Source: Halichondria panicea (Eukaryota; Porifera; Demospongiae; Suberitida; Halichondriidae). From it: a DNA stretch of 64,000 bases. The notes beneath the pieces are model-generated. The model made no database searches. It had not been told where the DNA came from and saw nothing but the letters and a program-made list of their open reading frames with translations. The position numbers were made by a program, and so were the translations under genes. The first letter of the stretch is position 1; the number at the start of each line of letters is the position of its first letter. The stretch is taken from NCBI RefSeq assembly GCF_963675165.1, contig NC_087393.1, forward strand, positions 5,411,702 through 5,475,701, read 5' to 3'. Below are positions 1 through 30,670 of this stretch, one piece after another.

Positions 1-1190
1 GAAAGCTTACAAAGAGACCTTTCAAATGATGTGTTGCAATCCAAAATTTTGTCGGGGGCCTAATTTGTCATTTTTCGGCCTTGGACCATGGGCTCCATGG
101 TATCGCCAAATCGGGGAATACTTTTATCTCTCAAATATGATTTTTGATGACGCCATTTGAATAATTTTTTTCTAAGCTTTCAGAAAATCATAAAAATTTG
201 AGATTGGATCCACGGAATTCAAGTTATGGCAGCCGAAAGAATCCCCAAACCATTGAATGAACGGGATGTAGTTGAACATCTTTCAACAGCCATAACTTGA
301 GTATCGTTGATCTAATGTCAAAAATTTTCGGATTTTCGGAAAGCTTACAAAGAGACCTTTCAAATGATGTGTTGCAATCCAAAATTTTGTCGGGGGCCTA
401 ATTTGTCATTTTTCGGCCTTGGACCATGGGCTCCATGGTATCGCCAAATCGGGGAATACTTTTATCTCTTAAATATGATTTTTGATGACGCCATTTGAAT
501 AATTTTTTCTAAGCTTTCAGAAAATCATAAAAATTTGAGATTGGATCCACGGAATTCAAGTTATGGTAGCCGAAAGAATCCCCAAACCATTGAATGAACG
601 GGATGTAGTTGAACATCTTTCAACAGCCTTAACTTGAGTATCGTTGATCTAATGTCAAAAATTTTCGGATATCGGAAAGCTTAGAAAGAGACCTTTCAAA
701 TGATGTGTTGCAATCCAAAATTTTGTCGGGGGCCTAATTTATCATTTTTCGGCCTTGGACCGTGGGGTATAATCCATGGTATCGCCAAATCGGGGAATAC
801 TTTTATCTCTCAAATATGATTTTTGATGACGCCATTTGAATTATTTTTTTCTAGGCTTTCAGAAAATTTAACATTGGATCCACGGAATTCAAGTTATGGC
901 ATCTGAAAGAGTTGCCGAACCATTGATGGAGGGTGTAGTTGAACAGCCTTAACTTTAGTACCGTTGATCCAATTTCAAAACTTTTATGATTTTCAGAAAA
1001 ATACCTTTCAAATGATGTGTTTCAATCCAAAACGTTGTCGGGGCCCTAATTTGTCGTTTTTCAACCTTGGACTATGGGCTATTATTATCCATGGTATCGC
1101 CAAATTTATTGGTCTTCCAAATATGATACCATTTGAAAGGTCTCTTTCTAAGCTTTCAGAAAGTTATGACCATTTTAGATGTCTCTCTCA
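1..1190. repeat. Tandem array of a ~337 bp repeat (family A)
   Basis: The motif gaaagcttacaaagagacc recurs at positions 1, 339 and (slightly changed) 675, with a degraded fourth copy near 990, so the period is about 337 bp. Each unit is partly self-complementary: it has a segment reading gaaagcttagaaagagacc and later tctaagctttcagaaaatc. The first two units are nearly identical and later ones diverge. Single or paired copies of the same family lie in introns at 17397-17705, 22000-22295, 31888-32600 and 48280-48610. The array continues off the left edge. The open frame at 964-1323 falls in the decayed copy and looks non-coding. Confidence 0.85.
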
Positions 1191-1344
1191 AAAGGCCAAT
1201 ATTTACAATCAAGTGTTTCCATTGCAGCTACTTGAAGTTCTATACTACCATGCCCATCTCAAAGCTGTCAGCATTCATGGAAGTCGTGCGTTGCATTTAA
1301 TTACCTGTTTCAACTTCACCTAACCTCTCCCTCTCTCTGCACAG

Positions 1345-1753
1345 GATGAGGCCACACTGCAAGAGCACCTCCTGTGCTTCAAGGTACGTATAATACATCA
1401 ATATTGCTGTTCATTGTCTACTCTCTCTTTGCTGCCTCCAGCACAAGACCCGTTGCCTAGTATCAACGAGTAAAGGCACCCAACACCTGGCAGGGGAGGT
1501 GCAGTCTATTTCTGACCTGGACTTCTATATTGATGGGGTCAGTGTGCTACTCTTTATATGAGTGGATATTGTGTTCTAATATCGTGTTATTTTGTCTCTG
1601 TAGGAGATGCTACACATAGCAGACACTAAGATGGCTCGTCGCTATGGTGATTTCTTTATACGACAGATCCACAAGCTAGAGGAGGTAAACCACCAGCCTT
1701 CTATCCATGATTATGACCATCCTACCCTCCCTCCTCAGATCTGTTCCAAATGA
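1345..1753 (+). CDS. 3' end of an unrecognised gene (four exons)
   Basis: Four short exons join in frame: 1345-1383, 1442-1537, 1604-1684 and 1739-1753, ending in TGA. Each has an AG acceptor and, except the last, a GT donor. Together they encode about 76 residues. The segment begins DEATLQEHLLCFKHKTRCLV, continues with a hydrophilic stretch around DLDFYIDGEMLHIADTKMAR, and ends KLEEICSK. The upstream part of the gene is either beyond the left edge or separated from these exons by the repeat array at 1-1190. I do not recognise the family. Codon use and clean splice signals support a real gene, but no catalytic motif or domain is visible. It converges on the POLDIP3-like gene. Confidence 0.55.
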
Positions 1754-2136
1754 AGTGCTCATGTTGAATTTATCGTGTGTGCACATGTCATACATTCTCT
1801 GTAGTTGATCACAAACAATGTTTTATTAATATTATGTGTTATGATAATAATTATTAAGAATCAAGAATCGTAAATATGTAGTTGCCCCAGGAGCACATGG
1901 GGAGATCCTCTGCTCCTCATATATTACAGTGGGATGGGTAAAGATCATTAACAACACCGACACACACATTAGAGTTGTCCTGTTAACCATCTTTACCCAT
2001 TATAGAAATAAAGAGGGCGGCGAATATCAGGAAATAATCATCAACATTTTTGCACAAAGATCATATTGAAGAGGATAAACATAGGCACACCACATAATTA
2101 TACTACTACAGTTCAGTCAAAGCTGGTGGTCAGAGT
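1754..2136. other. Convergent 3' intergenic stretch
   Basis: This AT-rich spacer lies between the stop codon of the + strand gene at 1753 and the stop of the POLDIP3-like gene at 2137. It should hold both 3' untranslated regions. It includes AATAAA-like stretches, such as gaaataaaga near 2008. I see no other gene or structured repeat. Confidence 0.5.
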
Positions 2137-4691
<2,555 letters not shown>

Positions 4692-5226
4692 TGTTGGACC
4701 GATCGTATTTATTAAATAAAGTTGAGGGAATAACGAGATAGTCTTGATATCAGATACAAGTATATATATATATATATGGGCGTTCACTTCACGGCCGGCC
4801 AGCTGTGTGCTGTGAGGTATACTTGGGAGGATGATCTCTTTGTCAGACTTGTTGGATGATAAATAGTAGGTGGGTGATCCACAGCGCAGCCTGGATAGTT
4901 AGGGTCGTTTATCGGTTCAGTGGACCTGAAGGTACTTCACAGAGAGGCTAGTCTTGTGCTTCTCTTTCACTTGAATAGCTAGCTTGAAACACAGTTTCTT
5001 GTCTTGTAACGTATGTTGGGTGTCGAACAACACGTGTAGTTAATTAAATTGACTATAGTGACCTCATCATGACGTCATAATTAACCTAATAATGAACTCT
5101 TTGATCGTGTTTAGACACGCCCCTTTGTTATTGAATGGGCGTGTCTTGCTAGGATAATTCATGGCCGGGAGACACACGGTACACACACAACATGATGACA
5201 GTGCTGCTCTGCTATAGTTAGCTGTC
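4692..5226. promoter_or_regulatory. Divergent intergenic region, POLDIP3 / TRAF7
   Basis: The 535 bp between the two start codons should carry the 5' leaders and promoters of both genes. A run of alternating TA (tatatatatatata near 4761-4774) lies on the POLDIP3 side, and a gacgtcat CRE-like octamer lies at about 5070-5077. Transcription start sites cannot be read from sequence alone. Confidence 0.5.
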
Positions 5227-10319
<5,093 letters not shown>

Positions 10320-12059
10320 AGACCACACCCCCAGTGGAAGAATCCCTTCAAGTGCCCTAACATGAACTCTTTTATTATTATATAGCTCTCAATGCATTCA
10401 TTTCACCTTCATAAATTAATATCTATCAAATAATTAATCGAACAAAACTTAAGTAAATGTATTATGCTTAATTAGGAGGTCAATATTGAGGGGCTGACGT
10501 ACTGATCAGTGCATAATTATTATTATGCATGTACATTGCATTGTACGTTTTGAGCTTATCTGCGGCCTGGAATAGAGGCTGCATTATTAGTGAGTTAGTG
10601 ATCTGATGATCACTACGAAAGCGCTGCTAGATCTACGCATGCGCAGTTTATCAGTGATAGCGATGTCAGACCGATTTTCATTTTTGCTATTTCTAACTCC
10701 TATGTATTACTATCTCTTTTGAACACTCTAGGCAAACCAGAAAAACTTTACTGCACTGGATTTGATCAAGCGAATGCAGAGATACAGAGTTTTGAAGAAC
10801 ACTAGTCAGGGAAAAATTCGTACAAAAATGTACCGCATTTTAATGTACTTGGGTGGGACTTATGAAATTTGTTGTTAATACCGGAAATGATCTTAAAGTT
10901 AGCATATCTGCTGAACCGCTTGGTCTATTCTCTTTCAAAAAGTATGAAATGGACACTCAGGACTCAGGAGTTAACATTGTAACCATTTGATATCTATTTT
11001 ATGAAGTTTATAATGTTTCTGTAATGTATATCTTTATGATGTCCCTATAATAGTATGATGTCTCCTGCTTCAGAGAGTTCTTTTGGATTTAAAGTAACCA
11101 TGCTATCTTTTCTTTCGTACAGTATATTGTATCATGTTTCAGAACTCTCATCAATGTCCACCTTACGCTTGTATCTGTTTCTTGATCTTTATAAGCAATT
11201 TTTCTCATTTGGTCTAAATAATTCGTTTTTAGTGTGATGTAGATTTAAGGCCATACAACTATAAATCTATGATACAACTCTGTTGACAGCTTCTAATTAA
11301 TACAGTAGATTACTCTTGTCTTTTTTGTGTGCAAATTGAATCAGTTCTTGCAATTTAATAGTTTTGGTAGATTACATTGTTGTCCCTGGAATTCTCTCCA
11401 ATCTTTCTTGTTTCTTTTCAACAGAGGCTTTCAGATTGCTTCAATAATTACTTTCAGTAACTTCTAAGAACTTCTAAGAAATAAATACAGCTATTGGTAC
11501 ACTTGGCTTGATTTTACTGCATTTCTATTCTCAGCTCCACCCATCTATCCATGCAATATGTGATTCCGCAAGAAATAAAAGCTTATTGTAGCAACTTTTT
11601 GCATAATCTGGAGAGAGTTAGAGATGAAAGACATGCTCACTTGTGTTTTTGTTCATTTTCATGTTTGGTTGCCAAAATGATGATCACCTTTGAGAAAAAA
11701 TCACACACAAAACAAGAATCAAATGCTAAAATCATAAAAAACTGTTATAAAAATCAAATTCTACGCTATTTTTTACCCCTGGGAACAGCTGTTGTTTGCT
11801 AGACTCTTCCAGGGCTTGCGGAAAGCCCTTCTTGTTCACTCACTTTCTGGTCCCGTTTTTTACCATTGAATTACTGTACGAAAATACGCCCACGCACTAC
11901 TTCCGGTCTGACATCTCTATAATATCAGACAATGATCAGACGCTTTACTGAGCATGCGCATGAGGTCATCGCAACTTCGCAACGCCATTCGCGGAGAGTG
12001 CTGTGCAGCTTTGCTAAAAATAATGCCCTATTAATTTTAGTTCTAGAGAGAGTCATTTA
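10320..12059. other. Gene-poor stretch with weak terminal inverted repeats
   Basis: No exon is recognised in this 1.7 kb. Imperfect inverted repeats lie near its two sides: cgcatgcgcag followed by gatgtcagaccg at about 10637-10676, and on the other side cggtctgacatc followed by gagcatgcgcatg at about 11903-11963. The interior is AT-rich. The 83-codon frame at 11551-11802 has Lys/Asn-rich composition and no family resemblance. It could be a decayed DNA transposon of about 1.3 kb lacking a transposase. The right end (12000-12059) should contain the promoter of the homeobox gene. Confidence 0.35.
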
Positions 12060-13010
12060 GTGCTTCTGATATTAACCGAGCAAGACATAATGCCTCGGAG
12101 GAGGAGCTTCAGTCTCCGCTCTCACGGTGACAGTCGGACAAGCCCTACTGAGGAGAGAGAGCACATTCTCGGCCGCTTGTCTGATAGCCTTGCTCCAGCA
12201 GAAGACACAGTATCGGATGATGACAGTACTTACTATACAAATGGCCCTAGTGGCAGTGCCGCCGCGTCCTCTTCTCCCTATGTGCAAACACGCAGCTCAG
12301 CATCATGGGTCTCTTCCTTGCGCAGCCTTCTCAAGAGGCTGCCTAAGTCCCCCACCAAGCACGGACAAGCTGCAGAGCCGGTCACTCTAGCAGGTATAAT
12401 AGACGACACAGTGCCTCAGAATGAGGAGGAACTCAATGCGTTTCTTGATGATGTATGGCGGAAGAACCTCGCTGATAGTCCACACACCAGCTCCTCTCCG
12501 GGTCCTGTCTCAAACTATAGCAAAAGAATAACAGAGCTCAAGGATTTATTCGATTGCAAGATGGCTGAGATCTCGCAAAGAGAGGCCACCTACATTAATG
12601 AACTAATGTCCTGTGACGATACTACCCCTCTTATCACAGCCTCGCAAATAGCCTCAATCGACGAGGAATTGCGAAGGATGATGTTGGAATCTAAACTCAG
12701 CTACAAGTTTGATAAGTTACGCTTGAGATTGAAGCAAGAAGTGGCGCAGACAGTGTTAGGCCTTCAGTCAGAGTACATCCAAGCAGGACCACCTCAGAAA
12801 AATCAGAGATTGAAATCCAAAGCAACTAAACTTTTGAACGAATGGTTTGACTTTCACCTTGACAACCCGTACCCTAGCGAGGCAGAGAAACAGCTACTGG
12901 CTTATCAGTGCGGGATAACAGTGGAGCAACTGTCAACGTGGTTCTGTAACAAGAGATCACGGAGTAAGAAGATGTTAGCCCTCCACGGAAGACAGAGCAA
13001 GACACTATGA
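12060..13010 (+). CDS. Intronless PBC/PBX-class TALE homeodomain protein
   Basis: This single-exon frame gives 316 residues, or 306 if translation starts at the Met at 12090 (MPRRRSF). Residues about 1-150 are Ser/Pro-rich and low in complexity. A region resembling the PBC-B domain follows (KMAEISQREATYINELMSC, then KFDKLRLRLKQEVAQTVLGL). A C-terminal TALE homeodomain comes next: LKSKATKLLNEWFDFHLDNP, then YPSEAEKQLLAYQCGITVEQ and STWFCNKRSRSKKM. The NPYPSEAEK loop is the PBC signature, with the extra three residues between helices 1 and 2. The recognition helix reads WFCNKRSR where PBX has WFGNKRIR. Expected role: DNA-binding cofactor in the nucleus. The lack of introns contrasts with every neighbour and could mean retroposition or simple intron loss. 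It converges on GTPBP3 with 141 bp between the stop codons. Confidence 0.85.
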   Translation: MLLILTEQDIMPRRRSFSLRSHGDSRTSPTEEREHILGRLSDSLAPAEDTVSDDDSTYYTNGPSGSAAASSSPYVQTRSSASWVSSLRSLLKRLPKSPTKHGQAAEPVTLAGIIDDTVPQNEEELNAFLDDVWRKNLADSPHTSSSPGPVSNYSKRITELKDLFDCKMAEISQREATYINELMSCDDTTPLITASQIASIDEELRRMMLESKLSYKFDKLRLRLKQEVAQTVLGLQSEYIQAGPPQKNQRLKSKATKLLNEWFDFHLDNPYPSEAEKQLLAYQCGITVEQLSTWFCNKRSRSKKMLALHGRQSKTL

Positions 13011-13151
13011 ACTGACTAGCAAGTTTTGTACACAAGTCATGTGTCATGTTAATATTTTCACAGTGTTTATATTTTTTGTAATAATACACTTTTATAGAGA
13101 TTTTGTTTTGTACAACCAATGACACAGTAATTATACAAAGTAGCAGAATAA

Positions 13152-15711
13152 TTATTTTCCTATACAAAAATCCTTAAACACAACATCAAGAATCTCTTCA
13201 ATGCCAACTTTGCCAGTGATTCTACCTAAGTGTCTAATAGATGTTCTCAGCTCTTCAGCTGCCAAGTCCAAACTCTTGTCCCAGTAATCTGGCTCAAGTG
13301 TGAGACCTGTAGCAAATGAATAGGGCCATTGTAAGAGCACAGTAGGATGGTACTTAAGACAACAAGGAACTCCATTTAACAGGAATGCATCTTAATGAGC
13401 TACAAGAAGTTAAGACAATGTATGTAGTCTCACTCATAAAGTTTCCTAGAGCTTCCTGACTCAACGTGAGTTGCTGGCGATGTCGTGCTTGTGTTATACT
13501 GGGGTTGCCAGCCAAAGGGTTTCCACACCTAACAAAAACATGGCACATGATTGATTGTACACACCCTACAGCAACTCACATTTTTTCCAGAATGCTCTTT
13601 AATTGCTGTAGAAATCCCTCCACCCCTTCCTCTGTTTTGCACGACATCCAGCATAGTTTTATCTTACTCTCCTCACTGATAGATGCATGCCATTGCTTTA
13701 CATCGCCATCTGACAAGAGATCTGCCTTGTTCAGTACCACTATTGTGTCATGATCGTTAAACACATTCTCGGCTGGGTTGTGTGGGTGTAGAAACAGCTG
13801 TGCCAGGTCAGAGGGGGTGGTGTCAGGGTTACACAGGTGGTCATTTATGAGTTGAGAGGATAGGAGTGATGAGTCAGCAATAAGAATCTTCAAATCAGCA
13901 TTCTCAGCTCTGCAATGACACATGCAATAAAGCAATAAGAAATATAGTGTACTATTCTGTACGTGTATCTCTATCAAAGAGCTACAAGTGCACAACATTA
14001 GTTGTGAAATTGGACAATCCTTACTCAAGTTATGGCTAATCTCAAAGGCTATAGTCCATGCTTTTCCGCAAAAATGGAGATTTCGACCAGAAAGCAATCA
14101 CTGATTTAAACACATCATTAGATAGACCTTTCAAAGAGCTACAATACGCAGTTTGAAATTACGCAATTCTAACTCCAATTATGAGCGTTCAAAGTAGACA
14201 CCAAAACAGGAAGATTCTCTGCAATAATTAACACACCTTTGCAGAGCCCTTCGAACTCCCTCCTGCTCTATAGGGTTTGTAGACTCTCGTATACCAGCCG
14301 TGTCGCTATGGGTAACGTAAACATCAGGACATTATAATGTCGAACTCACCTCAGTACAATGGGGTAGCCAGAAATGTCCAGAGCTGACTCTAGTACATCT
14401 CGAGTGGTGCCAGCTTGTGGGGACACTATAGCAGCTGGACGCTGACCTGAGAGCATACTAATACACTGCCTAAGGGCATACAACTTTTTGTAAGCTCACA
14501 GAGTATGTTAAGGAGACTGCTTTTGCCCGCGTTGGGAGCTCCTACGATTGCCACATGTACTCCACTGCGTAGTCTCTCTCCACGGCGACCATCGTTAAGG
14601 TGAACCTCGACCTCTGTTAGCAGCTCCTTCACCTCGCTCCTCACTAGGATAAGGGGGCGTGTCTATATTGCATACAATGTAACAAGTACCTTGAGGCAAT
14701 ACATTGTCCCCGATATTCTCATCTTCCCCAAAGTCGATGACAGCTTCAATATGGGCTACTAACTGCAAAACAGTTGATTAGGGGACATGCAACTGATCAG
14801 TTAGTGTAGTTACCTGTGTAAGTTTTGTGGTCCAATTTTTATACAGTCTCCCCAGATCACCCTACAAAATAAGAATGACCTACATACGTATGTACGGGTG
14901 TTTAGGAAGACATACCTCCATTTGTCTGAGTGCTTGCTTCCTCTGGGCTTCTGTTTCAGCATGGATGAGATCGCCCAATCCCTCTACCTCTGTCAGTCCA
15001 AGTTTGCCATTGAAGAATGCTCTCTTGGTGAAGTCTCCTGGTTCAGCGTGTCTACAACCAGCCACGCCCTCCAGTGCTCCTAGGAGACCCACTACCACAG
15101 CTGGTCCCCCGTGACTCTGCAGCTCCAGGCAGTCCTCTCCAGTGAAGCTGTGTGGACCTGTGCACTACACTGAATGTGGCATGGGAACGAATGGACACAC
15201 CTGGGAACCACAGTACAAGGCCGTGGTCAATAGTATCTCCACTGCGGGGGTCCACTAGTCTCCGGAAGAGGGCGTGTCTCGCCTGTGGGGGGCGCTCTAG
15301 TCCAGTGATCTTCAACAGGGCCTACAACACAGGGGGGATTAGCGGCAGAGCTCAGTGAGACTCACTCACATCTTTAGCATGTGGTCCAGTTGCTCTGATC
15401 ACTGCCACTCCTGCATTGCAGTAAATTAACATTTTGAAACGACAGAGTGGGAATTATACAGACATTGGGTCCATATTTTACGAAGTGGAACATAATTATT
15501 TTTCAATAAAATAAAATAATGTTCTGGGGGGGGTGGTCCAAGTTGTTATGTACATACCACATTTCCCGTACCCAGAGGAGAGAGCAAATACTGTATCACT
15601 AGTAGAGAAGAATGATGAAAAGTGTCTGCTCCTCCTACAGTGTGTGCTGCAGCCTCTCACTCTGCACACTGCAAGTGTTGTGAGCTTCTGCAGAACTCTC
15701 CTCAGAGCCAT
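13152..15711 (-). CDS. GTPBP3: GTPBP3/MnmE mitochondrial tRNA-modification GTPase
   Basis: Twelve exons sum to 1569 nt (522 aa; human about 492). The first ~35 residues are Arg-rich ([20 protein letters not shown]), as in a mitochondrial presequence. Then come the MnmE tetrahydrofolate-binding N-domain ([53 protein letters not shown]-type block), the G domain and the helical domain. GTPase motifs are present: P-loop [10 protein letters not shown]2 AGTTRD, G3 DTAG, G4 NKAD. The protein ends FCIGK, keeping the catalytic-type C-terminal Cys motif. Role in the family: with MTO1, it makes taurinomethyluridine at the wobble base of mitochondrial tRNAs. The stop is at 13152-13154. A repeat piece (family B) lies in the intron near 13970-14230. 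It diverges from the LRRK-like gene. Confidence 0.95.
13970..14230. repeat. Dispersed repeat, family B (decayed copy)
   Basis: Within a GTPBP3 intron, words such as tatcaaagagctacaagtgc and atcattagatagacctttca resemble repeat copies elsewhere: 25015-25115 (tagctctttgatagagctac), 38515-38615 in inverse orientation, 46740-46805 and 60685-60810. Common traits are an AGCTCT/AGAGCTACAA core and a (t)aacttgagtta word. The copies are old and their ends cannot be set. Confidence 0.5.
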
Positions 15712-15901
15712 GTGGCACTTCTAGCAACAGGGGGAATTCCCGTAGGATTTCCAAGGGGGCGTTGCTGAACCTTGTGCTCTCATTACGTACATCATATCGG
15801 AGCACGTTGGAAGACAATACACTGTATATATATACTGTAGATCTACTATACTAAAGCTATTTTAACTACTCTCTACTGTGTCTAGCGTCAAGCAACTAAG
15901 A
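15712..15901. promoter_or_regulatory. Short divergent promoter region, GTPBP3 / LRRK-like
   Basis: Only 190 bp separate the two start codons, so both genes probably share one bidirectional promoter. It contains a tatatatatac run near 15824-15834. No other motif is claimed. Confidence 0.55.
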
Positions 15902-28388
<12,487 letters not shown>

Positions 28389-28664
28389 TTGAATCTGTGT
28401 GTACTTTTAATTTGCTGTTGAAAATCATTAATTTTATATCTTTTCTATAATTATCGTTTTCCCTTGAAAAATGTTAATCACAAATTACAATAGTTACTAT
28501 AGCAATCAACAGTCAATGACATAACTATAGCAATCAACAGTCAATGACATATAGCATGCGATTAATTCAAGAGTGAACAAACATTGAGATATAACAGTGA
28601 AACCATCAAATGCACAAGACACGGTTCATACACACAGCACAGTGCTATTAAATGGTCGTCACTA

Positions 28665-29437
28665 CTAATAAAAGAATCCGAGAATTTTGCCACCAGTTTT
28701 CTTTCTTCTTGCCTCCTCGTGATCTAGTATCCCTGACGATGTCGTGAGGACCAGGAACCTGCAGAGAGAGGGAGAGAGTAACAGAGCAATTCCAATCATT
28801 ACAAGTTGTACATAATTATTGTAATAACAACACTATACACGTAACTTTAATTAATACAACCAGGAATATTTATACTAAGGTAAGATAGGGGAAGAATGGT
28901 GGAGAGCAGGCAGACATAATTATAGAATCAAATAATAGCTGGTTGATGTCCAGCGGGTTCGTTCTGATCATAGCATCCGCGCAGACCATGTAGGAAACAT
29001 TAGCCTGTTGGAGACTCACCCAAACTGTCTGGATGGCAGCAGGCTGGAGGCCCACCTCTCAATGGCACCCACACCAACATCAAACCGGGGACTGATGACA
29101 CCACACTTATTGAGACGACCGTTGAGGAACACCACCACCTTGCCAGCACGATGGTCGTCTACTATCTCAAACTCATCAATGTAACCTGGAGAAGAAGTAA
29201 GAAAATAGAGATCTAATACAAACCGTAAAACTGGTGACGCTTGTAAGTACCACCATCGTAGCGTCAAGTATGTGTGTGTGTAATGGTCATCTCTCTGTGC
29301 TCACCATGTTTCATCATGACAGTCAGGAACTTGACGATCACCTTAGAGCAGGGTCTGATAAGCACTTGTCGCTTGCCCCTCTTCTCAGCATTACAGATGG
29401 CCACTAAGGCATCACTCAGCACATTCATGCGAACCAT
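28665..29437 (-). CDS. RPS15A: Small ribosomal subunit protein uS8 (RPS15A)
   Basis: Three coding exons (29437-29305, 29185-29020, 28758-28665) give 130 residues, exactly the usual animal length. The protein begins [20 protein letters not shown]. It continues through [20 protein letters not shown] and [17 protein letters not shown], and ends GGKILGFFY. Role: 40S subunit protein binding the central domain of 18S rRNA. The only oddity is the diverged reading at the second splice ([20 protein letters not shown]), which fits the family. A non-coding first exon probably lies upstream near 29540. No intronic snoRNA was found on inspection of either intron. It diverges from MSRB1. Confidence 0.97.
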
Positions 29438-29723
29438 GACTACGGAAAGAAAGCACAGAGTAGTATTAGCAGCTTCCCTTGGGGAGTATTTATTATTCTA
29501 GGCAACGATTACAATAGATTCATTAGCTTCGACACACCATGCGTACCTGTCCACTTGTACTTGGAAAGAAGGAGTAAGTGCGCATGCGCGCCCATGAGCC
29601 CCACCTCCACTCCACCTTGGAGGTGTGAGCTATTTCTTAAAGGTCAGCATTATTTTCAGACAGAGACATCTCTCAACTTGACTTCTCTTTACTTTTCAAG
29701 GATTATCCAAAGAGACTTCCAAG
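29438..29723. promoter_or_regulatory. Divergent promoter region, RPS15A / MSRB1
   Basis: The 286 bp between start codons include a pyrimidine-rich stretch near 29667-29700 (catctctcaacttgacttct), of the kind found at ribosomal-protein or neighbouring transcription starts. A gcgcatgcgcgc core, resembling an NRF1 site, lies at about 29580-29591. Confidence 0.5.
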
Positions 29724-30345
29724 ATGTCGTTCTGTGGCTGGGGTGGTGAGAAGTACAAAGATCATTTTGATGATGGTGAGTTATTGAGGATTGGTTGGGG
29801 AATTCTCTACTAGCTAGCTAGCTATATATTCATGGCATGGCATGGTATCAGTTTCTTCTTGAGTCACAATTCTGATAGCAATTCTGATAGAAAACCCAGC
29901 CTAGAGTCCTTGTGGTGTCTATCCTTAAGTACTGTTCATAGCTTGTTGTGAATAACTAAATGTACTGTGTATAGTTCTTTGCCAAAGACTTTGGTACCGA
30001 TAAATATTTTGTAATTTCATTTCTACCAACACCCACCATGCAGGAGTATACGTGTGCTCCCAGTGTGGCTATGAGCTGTTTGCCAGCACTAAGAAGTTTG
30101 AGCACAACTCTCCCTGGCCTGCCTTCACGGAGACGGTTCACCCTGACAGCGTATCCAAGTACAACGAGTCCGCCTCTGCCCTCAAGGTCTCCTGTGGCAA
30201 GTGTGGCAACGGACTAGGCCACGAGTTTCTTAACGACGGACCTACGCAGGGCCAATCCCGTTTCTGAATATTCTCGTCCTCCCTTTCCTTTAAGGGGAAA
30301 GGAGAGGGCGTGACAACCGGGGAGGGGGCAGGAGGAAGCAAGTAA
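29724..30345 (+). CDS. MSRB1: MSRB1 methionine-R-sulfoxide reductase, selenoprotein
   Basis: Two exons (29724-29775, 30044-30345) give 117 residues if the TGA at 30265-30267 is read as selenocysteine. Sequence runs [20 protein letters not shown], then zinc motif [25 protein letters not shown], second zinc motif [19 protein letters not shown], and [19 protein letters not shown] before the TAA at 30343-30345. Vertebrate MSRB1 has the same RFUIFSS context, and the 26 codons after TGA stay open, so termination at TGA is unlikely. Role: reduces methionine-R-sulfoxide in cytosol and nucleus, using the Sec residue with the N-terminal Cys4 likely resolving. A candidate SECIS lies ~110 bp after the stop. 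Confidence 0.93.
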
Positions 30346-30450
30346 ACGCACGGGGACTATTGTATATACTATTATAGGCTGATATAGGCTGATATTTTTA
30401 GCTCCAGTAATTATGTTTATTTATTGTTTTTGTTATATACACTGTGTTTG

Positions 30451-30497
30451 TGATGCCTCTGAGCTCATCCCTCATGTCAGGGTGCTCACTGGCTGAG
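30451..30497 (+). promoter_or_regulatory. Candidate SECIS element of MSRB1
   Basis: TGAT at 30451-30454 and TGAG at 30494-30497 can form the non-Watson-Crick UGAN/NGAN quartet. Between them the helix GCC-GGC, an internal tc/ct, TGAGC-GCTCA and CCCT-AGGG is possible, with a catgtc loop. The usual unpaired AA is not seen. A C-rich stretch (atccct) is at about the right distance, as in the rarer CC-type SECIS. The assignment rests on position and fold only. Confidence 0.5.
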
Positions 30498-30670
30498 GAC
30501 TGTCACTGTGTTCAGCAGAAACCTTTACGCTGTCATATGATTATAATTATTGTGTGTGCAAGTTGAATTGTGATACATAATTTTGTTGACACAATGTCAT
30601 TGCTGACGATGCATATAAAGAGGTAGTTTCCTTTGCGGTGTCCGGTGTGTGTGAATACCTAATAACAAGC

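Noticed and set aside
964-1323. 119-codon open frame
   Set aside because: It lies in a decayed copy of the family A repeat, and its first half follows the repeat sequence.
11551-11802. 83-codon open frame
   Set aside because: Low-complexity Lys/Asn-rich composition in AT-rich sequence, no splice context and no family similarity.
28665-29304. Intronic snoRNA in RPS15A
   Set aside because: No paired C and D boxes or H/ACA layout was found in either intron, though ribosomal-protein introns often host them.
30265-30267. TGA as the normal stop of MSRB1
   Set aside because: The conserved RF-U-IFSS context and open frame to 30345 fit selenocysteine better than termination.
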